Shown in pieces: positions 18,475-26,483 of a DNA stretch of 64,000 nt. Position 1 is the stretch's first letter. Each line of letters starts with the position of its first letter. Source of the DNA: Leifsonia sp. TF02-11 (GTDB taxonomy: Bacteria; Actinomycetota; Actinomycetes; Actinomycetales; Microbacteriaceae); NCBI RefSeq assembly GCF_017565305.1, contig NZ_JAGEKP010000010.1, positions 124,001 through 188,000 on the forward strand. The letters run 5' to 3'. The position numbers were made by a program, and so were the translations under genes. A model generated the notes under the pieces. That model was not told the origin of the DNA. It made no database searches and saw only the letters and a list, made by a program, of their open reading frames with translations.

Positions 18475-18529
18475 ATCGGGAGGCTGAGGCGGCAACGGCT
18501 GCGGCGCGCTCACGCGCGAGGGCGCGGAC

Positions 18530-18582
18530 ATTCGTCACGAATCTCGACATTCGTGGCACGAATCGCGAGATTCGTGACGAAT
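18530..18582. repeat. palindrome triplet 4
   Basis: Elements at 18530-18542, 18549-18563 (GGC centre) and 18570-18582 (GACG form). It ends 42 nt from the htpX stop. Confidence 0.95.
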
Positions 18583-18624
18583 GTCGCGTTGCGGCGGCGC
18601 CGCGGCGGCGCCGGGGCGCGAGCG

Positions 18625-19515
18625 TCAGAAGGTGGAGCCCATTTTCTCGAGGCGGTCGACGCGCTCGGGGATGGGCGGGTGGGTCGAGAAGAGGCGGCTC
18701 ATGAGGCTGGGCTTGAGCGGCTCGGCGATCCAGAGGTGCGCCATGCTGCTGTTCTGGCGGCGCATGGGCTGCGCGTAGTCCTGCAGCTTGAGGAGGGCGC
18801 TCGCCAGAGCGTCGGGATGACGCGTGGTCATCGCTCCCGTTGCGTCGGCGAGATACTCGCGCTGGCGGGAGACGGCGAGCTGCACGAGTGTCGCGACCAG
18901 CGGGGCGATGATCGCTGCGATGAGGCCCGCGATCAGAACGATCGGGTTGCCGCCGCCGCCGTTGTTGTTGTTGCGGTTGTTGCCGCCGAAGAACGCCATG
19001 CGCAGGAAGATGTCGGCGATCAGCCCGATCGCGACCGTGAGGCCGAAGACGATCATCGAGAGCCGGATGTCGTAGTTGCGCACGTGACCGAGCTCGTGCG
19101 CCATCACTCCCTCGAGCTCGGCGTCGTTCATGATGTCGAGGAGACCCGTCGTCGCGGCGACGGACGCGTGCTGCGGGTCACGTCCGGTCGCGAACGCGTT
19201 GGGGGCGGGGTCGTTGATGATGTAGACCGCCGGCATCGGCGTTCCGGTCGTGATCGAGAGGTTCTCGACGACGTTCCAGAGTCGCGGGTTGTCGGCCTTG
19301 GTGATCTGCACGGCGCCGGACATGCTGAGCGCCTGGCTGGAGGCCATGAAGTACTGGAACACGGCGTACACGATCGCGCCGATCCCGACCCAGGCCAGGA
19401 TCGCCCAGCTGTGGTAGATGACCGAGAACAGCCAGCCGAGCGCACCGATGAGAACCAGGAACAGCAGGATGATGAAGACGGTGTTGCGCTTGTTCCTGGC
19501 GATAGCCCTGTACAT
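18625..19515 (-). CDS. htpX: M48B (HtpX-type) membrane zinc metalloprotease
   Basis: 296-aa membrane protease for quality control of membrane proteins. Two N-terminal helices (about 13-30 and 38-56) precede the zinc motif HELGH at 140-144, with the third ligand Glu220 in REYLAD. Two further helices flank an Asn/Gly-rich loop (179-190). Length is typical of HtpX. lemA lies 7 nt upstream on the same strand, a common lemA-htpX pairing. The gene ends toward the palindrome array. Confidence 0.95.
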   Translation of the reverse strand: MYRAIARNKRNTVFIILLFLVLIGALGWLFSVIYHSWAILAWVGIGAIVYAVFQYFMASSQALSMSGAVQITKADNPRLWNVVENLSITTGTPMPAVYIINDPAPNAFATGRDPQHASVAATTGLLDIMNDAELEGVMAHELGHVRNYDIRLSMIVFGLTVAIGLIADIFLRMAFFGGNNRNNNNGGGGNPIVLIAGLIAAIIAPLVATLVQLAVSRQREYLADATGAMTTRHPDALASALLKLQDYAQPMRRQNSSMAHLWIAEPLKPSLMSRLFSTHPPIPERVDRLEKMGSTF

Positions 19516-19522
19516 CGACGAC

Positions 19523-20089
19523 CTAGAACTGCACGCGCGGCGGCTCTGCGATCGCCGCCAGGTTGTCGACCTCGAAGAACTCGCGCTCGCTGAAGCCCAG
19601 TCGGCGGGCGAACAGGTTGTTCGGGAAGACCTTGATCTTGGTGTTGAACTCGCGCACGCCGCCGTTGTAGAACCGGCGGGAGGCCTGGATCTTGTCTTCC
19701 GTGTCGACCAGGTCGGCCTGCAGCCGCAGGAAGTTCTGGCTCGCCTGCAGCTGCGGGTACGCCTCGGCCACGGCGAAGATGCTCTTCAGGGCCGTCTGCA
19801 TGTGCCCTTCGGCCACGGACGCCTCACCCGGCGTCTGCGCCGTCAGCGTCTCGGCGCGTGCCTTGGTCACGGACTCGAAGACCCCGCGCTCGTGCGCGGC
19901 GTAGCCCTTGACCGTCTCGATCAGGTTGGGGATGAGGTCGGCACGGCGCTTGAGCTGCACCGTGATGTCGCTCCACGCCTCGTCGACCCGGACCTTCAGG
20001 GTGACCAGCGAGTTGTATGTGGCCCAGAAGTAGATTCCGATGATCGCGACGAGCACGACGACGATGATGACCGGAATGAGCCATTCCAT
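19523..20089 (-). CDS. lemA: LemA family protein
   Basis: 188 aa. One N-terminal membrane helix (about 4-24) is followed by a helical-bundle domain with the family segments WATYNSLVTLKVRVDEAWSDI and RFYNGGVREFNTKIKVFPNN. Function is not well defined; it is often linked to M48 proteases, as here. ATG at 20089 has AGGAG 9 nt upstream on the minus strand. It starts the lemA-htpX operon. Confidence 0.93.
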   Translation of the reverse strand: MEWLIPVIIVVVLVAIIGIYFWATYNSLVTLKVRVDEAWSDITVQLKRRADLIPNLIETVKGYAAHERGVFESVTKARAETLTAQTPGEASVAEGHMQTALKSIFAVAEAYPQLQASQNFLRLQADLVDTEDKIQASRRFYNGGVREFNTKIKVFPNNLFARRLGFSEREFFEVDNLAAIAEPPRVQF

Positions 20090-20240
20090 TGCGGGAACTC
20101 CTAAGCCTCTGGGCGCTGATCGACGGCGCTGACAGCATCCTAACGGGCGCGGATGCGCCTCCCACTGCCTTCCCACCACTCTCGAAGCAAGCGCAATGCG
20201 GATGGACAGCGCACGGGTGCCCGGGTGCACAATTGCTGAC

Positions 20241-20876
20241 GTGAGCGAGACCGTCGAACGCCGCAGACGCGGACGCCCGCGCAAGGAGCGCGGGGCGGCC
20301 TCCACGCGTTCGGCCATCGTCCGGGCCGCCGCCGACGAGTTCACCGAGCGCGGCTACGAGGCCGCGTCGCTGCGCGCCGTCGCCCGTCGCGCCGGTGTCG
20401 ACTCCGCGCTCGTCCACCACTACTTCGACGACAAGGCAGACCTCTTCGCTGCGACCCTCGAAGCTCCGCTGCGTCCGGATCGTGTGCTGGACATCGTGCT
20501 CGGCGCCCCGCGGGAGGCTGTGGGCGAGACCCTCGTGCGCTACCTGCTCACCCAGTTGGAGGACGAACGCGCCGCCGGGCGCATGGTGCTCATCCTGCGC
20601 ACTGCGCTCGGGAGCGGAGCGGGAACCCGGATGCTGCGCGAGTTCCTCACCAGGGAGGTGTTCACGCGCCTGGCCGCGCTCGCCCACACCGACGATGCCG
20701 ACCTGCGCGCCGACCTGGCCGCATCCCAGGTCGCCGGGCTGCTGATGACGCGGTACGCCCTGAAGCTCCAGCCGATCGCGACCGCTACTCCCGACGAGCT
20801 CGCGCGCCGGGTGGGTCCGGTGATCCAGTGGCATCTCTTCGGCGATCTTGACGGAGGGGCCGGACCGGGCGAATAA
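20241..20876 (+). CDS. TetR-family regulator of the adjacent ABC exporter
   Basis: About 211 aa. A basic tail (RRRRGRPRKERG) precedes a TetR helix-turn-helix (about residues 20-66: LRAVARRAGVDSALVHHYFDDKADLF), followed by a ligand-binding helical domain. The start is GTG at 20241, or ATG at 20196 if a 15-residue extension is real. It lies 8 nt upstream of the ABC ATPase and co-directional, so self-limiting control of the exporter is likely (inference). Confidence 0.88.
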   Translation: MSETVERRRRGRPRKERGAASTRSAIVRAAADEFTERGYEAASLRAVARRAGVDSALVHHYFDDKADLFAATLEAPLRPDRVLDIVLGAPREAVGETLVRYLLTQLEDERAAGRMVLILRTALGSGAGTRMLREFLTREVFTRLAALAHTDDADLRADLAASQVAGLLMTRYALKLQPIATATPDELARRVGPVIQWHLFGDLDGGAGPGE

Positions 20877-20894
20877 TTCATCACATGATGAATT
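20875..20894. promoter_or_regulatory. inverted repeat over the tetR stop and ABC start codons
   Basis: AATTCATCACATGATGAATT: 9-nt arms with a 2-nt centre. It covers the TetR stop and both candidate ATGs (20885, 20888) of the ATPase gene, replacing a normal ribosome site. It could be a TetR operator or a start-masking RNA hairpin. Confidence 0.55.
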
Positions 20895-21724
20895 CGGGCG
20901 ATGCCGCCGTCGTGATCGAGCGCCTGCGGGTGCGCCGCGGGCGCACGACGGTGCTCGACGGCCTCGACCTGAGCATCCCGCGCGGGCAGGTCGTCGGCCT
21001 CCTCGGGCCGAGCGGCTGCGGCAAGACGACGCTGATGCGGTCGATCGTCGGCGTGCAGCGGGTGGCGGGAGGCCGGGTGGAGGTGCTCGGCCAGCCGGCG
21101 GGATCCGCCACGCTGCGCCACCGGGTCGGCTACGTGACCCAGGCCGCGAGCGTGTACGAAGATCTGACCGTCCGGCAGAACCTCGCCTACTTCCGCCGCG
21201 TGCTCGGCGCGGGCAGAGACGACGTCGAGCGGGCGATCGACGCGACCGACCTGGGAGCGAACGCCGGCCAACTGGTCTCCACGCTCTCCGGCGGACAGCG
21301 GAGCCGCGTCTCGCTGGCCGCCGCCCTGCTGGGCTCCCCCGACCTCCTGGTGCTCGACGAGCCGACGGTCGGGCTCGACCCGCTGCTGCGCGTCGAGCTG
21401 TGGTCGCTGTTCCACCGGCTCGCCGACGGCGGCACCAGCCTCCTGATCTCGAGCCATGTGATGGACGAGGCGACGCGCTGCGACCGGCTGCTGTTGATGC
21501 GCGAGGGCGCGATCCTCGCCGACACCACGCCGGACGAGCTGTTGGCCGAGACCGGCGCCGCCGATGCGGAGGGCGCGTTCCTCACGCTGCTGCGCCGGCA
21601 CCATCCGCGCCACGCCCTGGATGGGGCAGCTACCGACAAGCCAGCACCCGACGAGCCGGCACCCGAGGACCCCGCACCCCGCGAGCCGAAACCGGGCGCG
21701 AGCGACGAGGAGGCCGCCCGATGA
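20885..21724 (+). CDS. ABC-2 exporter ATPase (DrrA/CcmA type)
   Basis: 279-aa cytoplasmic ATPase: Walker A GPSGCGKTT near residue 40, signature LSGGQRSR, Walker B LLVLDEPTVGLDP, and H-loop ISSHVMDEA. The C-terminus is a Pro/Glu-rich tail with DEPAPEDPAP-like repeats. ATG at 20885 or 20888. Its stop overlaps the permease start (ATGA). The pair resembles antibiotic or multidrug ABC-2 exporters; no substrate gene is nearby. Confidence 0.92.
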   Translation: MMNSGDAAVVIERLRVRRGRTTVLDGLDLSIPRGQVVGLLGPSGCGKTTLMRSIVGVQRVAGGRVEVLGQPAGSATLRHRVGYVTQAASVYEDLTVRQNLAYFRRVLGAGRDDVERAIDATDLGANAGQLVSTLSGGQRSRVSLAAALLGSPDLLVLDEPTVGLDPLLRVELWSLFHRLADGGTSLLISSHVMDEATRCDRLLLMREGAILADTTPDELLAETGAADAEGAFLTLLRRHHPRHALDGAATDKPAPDEPAPEDPAPREPKPGASDEEAAR

Positions 21725-22455
21725 ACGCCGCCCGCACCCTCGCCACGACCGCGCGCGTCCTCACGCAGATCCGGCACGACCCGCGCACGATCGGCCTGTT
21801 GGTGGTCGTCCCGAGCCTCCTGATCGGACTGGTCGCCTGGATCTTCACGGACACCGACGTCTTCGCCACGATCGGCCCGGCGATGCTGGCACTCTTCCCG
21901 TTCGTCGTCATGTTCCTGGTGACGAGCATCACCACACTCCGCGAACGGCGCACCGGCACCTTGGAGCGCCTGCTGTCGATGCCGCTCGGCAAAGGCGACT
22001 TCATCCTCGGCTACACGCTGGCGTTCGGGCTGCTCGCCGTGATCCAGTCGCTGGTCGCCTCGGGCTACGCGATCTGGGTGTGCGGGCTGACGATCAAGGG
22101 CGACGCGTGGCTTCTGGTCGCTGTGGCCGTGACCGACGCCGTGCTCGGCAGCACGCTGGGGCTGTTCGCGAGCGCCTTCGCGCGCACCGAGTTCCAGGTG
22201 GTGCAGTTCATGCCGGCGATCGTGTTCCCGCAGATCCTGCTCGGCGGCATCTTCCTCCCCCGCGACCAGCTCCCCGCCGGGCTCAAGGAGATCAGCGACT
22301 GGCTGCCGCTGTCGCACGCGGTCGACGCCCTCAACGCCGTCGCGACGAATTCGCACGACGCCGCCTACGTGGGAGGCCAGCTCCTGATCATCGGCGCGTT
22401 CGCCGTGGGTGCCGTCGTCGTCGGTGCCCTCACCCTCCAGCGCCGCACCTCTTAG
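21721..22455 (+). CDS. ABC-2 type exporter permease
   Basis: 244 aa with six hydrophobic helices and the ABC-2 membrane signature region (EFQVVQFMPAIVFPQILLGG then PLSHAVDALNAV). It dimerises with the ATPase encoded by the overlapping upstream gene. It is the last gene of the tetR-ATPase-permease unit and is followed by a long inverted repeat. Confidence 0.92.
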   Translation: MNAARTLATTARVLTQIRHDPRTIGLLVVVPSLLIGLVAWIFTDTDVFATIGPAMLALFPFVVMFLVTSITTLRERRTGTLERLLSMPLGKGDFILGYTLAFGLLAVIQSLVASGYAIWVCGLTIKGDAWLLVAVAVTDAVLGSTLGLFASAFARTEFQVVQFMPAIVFPQILLGGIFLPRDQLPAGLKEISDWLPLSHAVDALNAVATNSHDAAYVGGQLLIIGAFAVGAVVVGALTLQRRTS

Positions 22456-22458
22456 CAG

Positions 22459-22532
22459 CCAGCCATCGGTTCCTCACTTCCTCCCCCTCCAGACCGGTGT
22501 GTCGCGGGAGGAAGTGAGGAATCGATGGCTGG
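22459..22532. repeat. 27-bp-arm inverted repeat at a convergent junction
   Basis: Arms at 22459-22485 and 22506-22532 differ at a single position and enclose a 20-nt loop. They lie between the ABC-2 permease and the FAD oxidase, which converge. There is no T tract. Likely a bidirectional terminator, though longer than usual. Confidence 0.85.
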
Positions 22533-22546
22533 GCGACGGGAGGGCG

Positions 22547-23875
22547 TCAGGGGCCGAGGACGCGGCGGAGGTACGCGTTCTCGAAGCGGCGGTCGGGATC
22601 GAGGCGGTCGCGGACGGCGAGGAAGTCGTCGAAGCGCGGGTACGTCTCGCGCAGCGACTCCGCGTCGCGGTAGTGCATCTTGCCCCAGTGCGGCCGGCCG
22701 TCGTGGGCCGCCATGATCTCCTCCACCGCGGTGAAGTACTCGGTCGGGTCCTCCCGGTAGTACCTGTGCACCGCGATGTACCCGGTCTCGCGCCCGTACG
22801 CCGTCGACAGCCAGTTGTCGTCGGCCGCCGCCGATCGCACCTCGATGGGGAACGAGATGCGCCAGCCGCGGCGCTCGATGAGCGCCTTCACCTCGGCGAG
22901 CGCCTCGGGCACCGCCTCCCGAGGGATCGCGTACTCCATCTCCCGGAAGCGCACCGTCCGGTTCGTCACGAACACGCGCGGCGAGTGGTCGGTGAAATCG
23001 CGGTTCCCGGTGAGGCGTTGCGCGAGACGGCTGAAGGGCGGGATGATCGCCGGCGTCAGCGTGCCCACGGCGCACACGCCCCGGTACACGCCGTTGGCGA
23101 GAAGCTCGTCGTCGACCCAACGGCCGGCGGCCGACAGCGGAGCACGCTGTTCGGTGAGCGGCAGCCGGGTGTTCGTCTTGGTGAGCCCGGTCTCGGTGTG
23201 CGGGAACCAGTAGAACTCGAAGTGATCCTCCGCCGCCGAGCGTTCCAGGTAGCTGTCGAGCACCTGCCGCAGCGGCTCCGGTCGCTCGACCGCCTTCAGC
23301 AGGTAGCCGGGAACGCACTGCAGCGTGATGTCCACGAGCACGCCGAGCGCACCGAGGCCGAGGCGCACGGCGGGCAGCAGCTCGGGGTTCTCGTCCTCGC
23401 TGACCGTCAGCAGCTCTCCGGAGCCGGTCACGAGCGTCACTGCGACGATCTGCGTGGCGAGCCCGCCGAACGCGCCCCCGGTGCCGTGCGTGCCCGTGGA
23501 GGTCGCACCCGCGATGGTCTGCCGGTCGATGTCTCCCATGTTCTGCAGTGCCAGGCCGTACGGGCGCAGCAGCCGCGGCAGCTGATGGAGGTGCGTGCCC
23601 GCTGCGAGGCGCACCCGGCTGCGCTCGAGGTCCACGTCGAGGACGCCGCTGACGTCGGCGAGGTCGAGCAGCACTCCCGGGGCCACCGCGATGCCGGTGA
23701 AGCTGTGGCCGGCACCGACCGCCTTGACCCGCATCCCCTGCTTCGCCGCTGCGGCGACCGCGCGCTGCACGGCCTCGGCGTCGCGCGGGCGTTCGACGCG
23801 CTGCGGCCGGACGGACTCGCTCCGGCCCCAGTTGTGCCAGACGCCGTTGCGCCAGACCGCGCCGGTCGCCGTCAC
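22547..23875 (-). CDS. FAD-linked aldonolactone/alditol oxidase family
   Basis: 442 aa: an N-terminal VAO-type FAD domain with the His expected to carry FAD covalently in VGAGHSFTGIA (about residue 57), and a C-terminal ALO domain with HWGKMHY near 385. The family includes gulonolactone, arabinonolactone and alditol oxidases, producing H2O2 or feeding a carrier. GTG start overlaps the upstream gene by 4 nt (GTGA). Last gene of a tetR-MFS-aldolase-oxidase operon; exact substrate unknown. Confidence 0.88.
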   Translation of the reverse strand: MTATGAVWRNGVWHNWGRSESVRPQRVERPRDAEAVQRAVAAAAKQGMRVKAVGAGHSFTGIAVAPGVLLDLADVSGVLDVDLERSRVRLAAGTHLHQLPRLLRPYGLALQNMGDIDRQTIAGATSTGTHGTGGAFGGLATQIVAVTLVTGSGELLTVSEDENPELLPAVRLGLGALGVLVDITLQCVPGYLLKAVERPEPLRQVLDSYLERSAAEDHFEFYWFPHTETGLTKTNTRLPLTEQRAPLSAAGRWVDDELLANGVYRGVCAVGTLTPAIIPPFSRLAQRLTGNRDFTDHSPRVFVTNRTVRFREMEYAIPREAVPEALAEVKALIERRGWRISFPIEVRSAAADDNWLSTAYGRETGYIAVHRYYREDPTEYFTAVEEIMAAHDGRPHWGKMHYRDAESLRETYPRFDDFLAVRDRLDPDRRFENAYLRRVLGP

Positions 23876-25227
23876 AGGAAGACCTTCCCTTCGCCGCGGT
23901 AGCTCGGCACGGTGCCGACGACAGCGGCCCGGCCGTCGACGACGTCGACGAGGTGGAAGTCGTTCACGTGTTCGCTCAGCTCGCCGGACTTCGTGTGCCG
24001 CAGCCAGACCCGGTCCCCGACGCGCAGGATCCCTGCGGTGGCCCCCGTCACCGGGGTCTGCACCTCGCCGGCCATCTCGCGGTCGACCATCGACAGGCCG
24101 GTCGGCCACTCGATCTTCGGGAGGCGGTCGGGTCCGGGCGGCCCGGACGCGATCCAGCCACCACCGAGCAGGGTTGCCGTGCGCTCGTCTGGACGGCGCA
24201 CCACCGAGAGGGCGAACGACGCGGCCGGCGCCGGCCGGAACCCGCGGTAGGTGTCGAACAGGTGGCCGCCCAACAGCCCGCTGCCCGCCGCGATCTCGGT
24301 GACGGACGGGTCGGAGGCGGTGAACTCCAGCGAGCCCGTGCCTCCGCCGTTCACGAACTCCAGATCGGCGAGGGCGCGTACCGCGGCGACCGCTTCCCCG
24401 CGGCGTGCGAGCAGCTCCTCCTGCGAGTTCTTCTGCATCCAGCGCAGGGTCGCACCCCAGGCCGGCCGCCCTGGCGGGTTGTCGCCCTGACCGGCGATCT
24501 GCGCCTCGTAACCCATCATGCCGACCAGCGCGAAGCCCGGCCGGCGCACGATCGCCTCGGCGACCTCCCGGACAGCCTGGGCGCTGTGCAGCGGCGAGCG
24601 GTAGACGCCGATGTGCCCGAGCACGGGAGCGTCCCAGGACGAGTCCAGCTCGAGGCAGAGCCGGATGGTCGCGCGCTCCGCGGGCGGGACGACGGCGTCG
24701 ATCAGGTCGAGGTGGGCGACCGAGTCGACCATCAGGGTCACGCGCGCGGCGAGTTCTGGAGAGGCGGCGAGCCGTGCGATCGCGCCGCGGTCGGCCGTCG
24801 GGTAGCCGACGACGACGTCCTCGATCGGCGCGTGCCCGGCGTCGCCCTCGGCCAGCCACAGAGCTTCGGGGAGGGTGTATGCCAGCACGCCGGCGTACCC
24901 GGGCAGTGCGAGCACCGCATCCAGAACGGAGCGCACGCGCACCGACTTGGAGGCGACGCGGATGGGCTTGCCGCCTGCGCGGCGCAGCATGTCGTGGGTG
25001 TTGTGGCGGAGGGCCGGGAGGTGCAGCACGCCGTAGGCCGGGTCGAGGCGCGCCGTCGCGACGGTGAGCGCCGGCCAGAAGACGTCGGGCGTGGTCCAGG
25101 TGCGCTCGGGCGGCGCCGGCTTGGTGGACAGGTCGATCGGGTTCACGGGGTCCTTCTGTCGGGTCTGGCTCGTGGCTGCCTTCGTCGGAGCGGGCGCCTT
25201 CGGCGAAGCGGGCGTCGCGCGCGGCAT
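23872..25227 (-). CDS. fold-type III PLP enzyme, amino-acid deaminase/aldolase-like
   Basis: 451 aa of the alanine-racemase-like D-threonine aldolase/D-serine dehydratase superfamily. An N-terminal barrel has the PLP lysine in IRVASKSVRV (near residue 94); a C-terminal domain carries YRGEGKVF-type elements and an HVNDFHLV metal-site-like motif. The first 30 residues are low-complexity. The ATG overlaps the MFS stop as TGATG. Pairing with a lactone/alditol oxidase and an MFS suggests catabolism of a hydroxy-amino acid or its product (inference). Confidence 0.82.
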   Translation of the reverse strand: MPRATPASPKAPAPTKAATSQTRQKDPVNPIDLSTKPAPPERTWTTPDVFWPALTVATARLDPAYGVLHLPALRHNTHDMLRRAGGKPIRVASKSVRVRSVLDAVLALPGYAGVLAYTLPEALWLAEGDAGHAPIEDVVVGYPTADRGAIARLAASPELAARVTLMVDSVAHLDLIDAVVPPAERATIRLCLELDSSWDAPVLGHIGVYRSPLHSAQAVREVAEAIVRRPGFALVGMMGYEAQIAGQGDNPPGRPAWGATLRWMQKNSQEELLARRGEAVAAVRALADLEFVNGGGTGSLEFTASDPSVTEIAAGSGLLGGHLFDTYRGFRPAPAASFALSVVRRPDERTATLLGGGWIASGPPGPDRLPKIEWPTGLSMVDREMAGEVQTPVTGATAGILRVGDRVWLRHTKSGELSEHVNDFHLVDVVDGRAAVVGTVPSYRGEGKVFL

Positions 25228-26483
25228 CAGCGCACCGCCTTCACGCGCGAGACGGCGATGGCCCCTGCGAAGGCGAACACGCCGGAGAGCACGAACAGGC
25301 CGACGAATCCGCCGAGTGCGGCCACGATCGCGGCGCCGAACAGCGGGGCCATCGCCTGCGGCACGGCCGTGGCGATGTTCATGATGCCGAGGTCCTTGCC
25401 GCGGTTCTCCGGGTCGGGCAGCACCTGCGTCGCGAGCGCCTGGTCGACGGAGAGGAAGCAGCCGTAGCCGAGACCGAGCAGGCCGGCGGCGACCATCGCC
25501 ACCGTCAGCTCCGGCACGAAGGCCAGCAGCAGGGCAGCGACGCCCTGCAGCGCCGAGGAGATGAAGACGAAGGCTTTGCGCCTCCCGAGCCGGTCGGACA
25601 GGCGCCCGAGAGCGAGGGAGGCGATGATCACGAACACCATGTAGATGAGGATCAGCACCAGCAGGTCGTCGTCGGCGTGTTTGTCGTGGAGGCCGAACTC
25701 CAGGAAGTAGAGCAGCAGCGAGGTCCCGAAGGCGTTGCCGAAGTTCACCAGCACCCGGCTGAGCAGCGTCCAGCCGAAGTCGGGATGCTCGCGCGGGCTG
25801 ATCCACAGTCCCTCGATGATGCCGCGGAACGTCATCCTCTCGCGCAGGTGCGCGGGGAGCACCGCGTCGGGCAGGAACAGGAACGGCACGACGAGCACGA
25901 TCAGCAGCACGGCCATGGCGGTGTAGCCGAGCAGCGCCCCGACGAACACGTAAGTCACCAGCGAGACGCCCAGGATGATCCCGATCGCCTGCGGAGCGCT
26001 GATCCACCCGGAGACGAAGCCGCGCTGATCCACCGGCACCTGGTCGGAGATCGTCGCGGTGAGCGCGGCGGTGAGCACGCAGAAGCCGGTGAGCGCCAGA
26101 GACCAGAACACGCCGATCCCCACCATCGTCGTCTGCAGGCCGAGCAGCACGAGCGAGACCGCGAACAGCAGCGCGCCGCCGGCGATCCACGGGCGACGGC
26201 GGCCGAAGCGGCTGGTCGTGCGGTCGGACAGCGCACCCGTGAGCGGGTACGCGACGATGGCGCACACCCCCGAGATGCCGGAGATGATCCCGAAAGCGAT
26301 GACGTTGTCGACCCAGTAGTCCGTGTGCAGCTGGGCCTGCACCTGGTCGGGCAGGAGCTTCTGGATGGGCGCGAGCTGCGCCATCCAGACGCCGAGCCAG
26401 GCGATGGCGAAGGCGGCGATCCAGCGGCCGGGGATGCGCCGAGTGGGTTCGGCGAAGACCGCCGGCGTCGAGGTGTTGGTCAT
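25227..26483 (-). CDS. MFS transporter (SLC45/GPH-like)
   Basis: 418-aa permease with twelve predicted helices. The conserved loops DRTTSRFGRRRPWI (between helices 2 and 3) and GRLSDRLGRRKA (8-9) resemble sugar-type SLC45/GPH transporters. The ATG overlaps the TetR stop by 4 nt (ATGA). As the second gene of the operon it probably carries the substrate or product of the two enzymes that follow. Confidence 0.88.
   Translation of the reverse strand: MTNTSTPAVFAEPTRRIPGRWIAAFAIAWLGVWMAQLAPIQKLLPDQVQAQLHTDYWVDNVIAFGIISGISGVCAIVAYPLTGALSDRTTSRFGRRRPWIAGGALLFAVSLVLLGLQTTMVGIGVFWSLALTGFCVLTAALTATISDQVPVDQRGFVSGWISAPQAIGIILGVSLVTYVFVGALLGYTAMAVLLIVLVVPFLFLPDAVLPAHLRERMTFRGIIEGLWISPREHPDFGWTLLSRVLVNFGNAFGTSLLLYFLEFGLHDKHADDDLLVLILIYMVFVIIASLALGRLSDRLGRRKAFVFISSALQGVAALLLAFVPELTVAMVAAGLLGLGYGCFLSVDQALATQVLPDPENRGKDLGIMNIATAVPQAMAPLFGAAIVAALGGFVGLFVLSGVFAFAGAIAVSRVKAVR

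Larger units (their letters stand above)
18152..18582. repeat. four-triplet palindrome array in a convergent intergenic region
   Basis: The 475-bp gap between convergent genes (18150-18624) holds twelve palindromes in four triplets. Each triplet is a 13-mer (ATTCGTCACGAAT or its complement), a 15-mer (ATTCGTGCCACGAAT or complement) and another 13-mer, with 6-nt spacers and centres exactly 20 bp apart. First-palindrome centres are at 18212, 18318, 18428 and 18536. Triplets 1/3 carry GCC and triplets 2/4 carry GGC at the 15-mer centre; pairs 1-2 and 3-4 also differ at the last 13-mer. This implies duplication of a 216-218 bp unit. The GC motif GCGGCGCGCTCACGCGC recurs at 18152, 18284 and 18501. 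No protein or RNA family recognised. Confidence 0.95.

Noticed and set aside
18150-18624. CRISPR array
   Set aside because: Units are 13-15 bp palindromes with 6-bp spacers and duplicated blocks; no unique 30-40 bp spacers and no cas genes.
18229-19593. Long + strand frame across the palindrome array giving repeated FVTN peptides
   Set aside because: The repeats come from the palindromes, and the rest is antisense to htpX; no ribosome site or codon bias.
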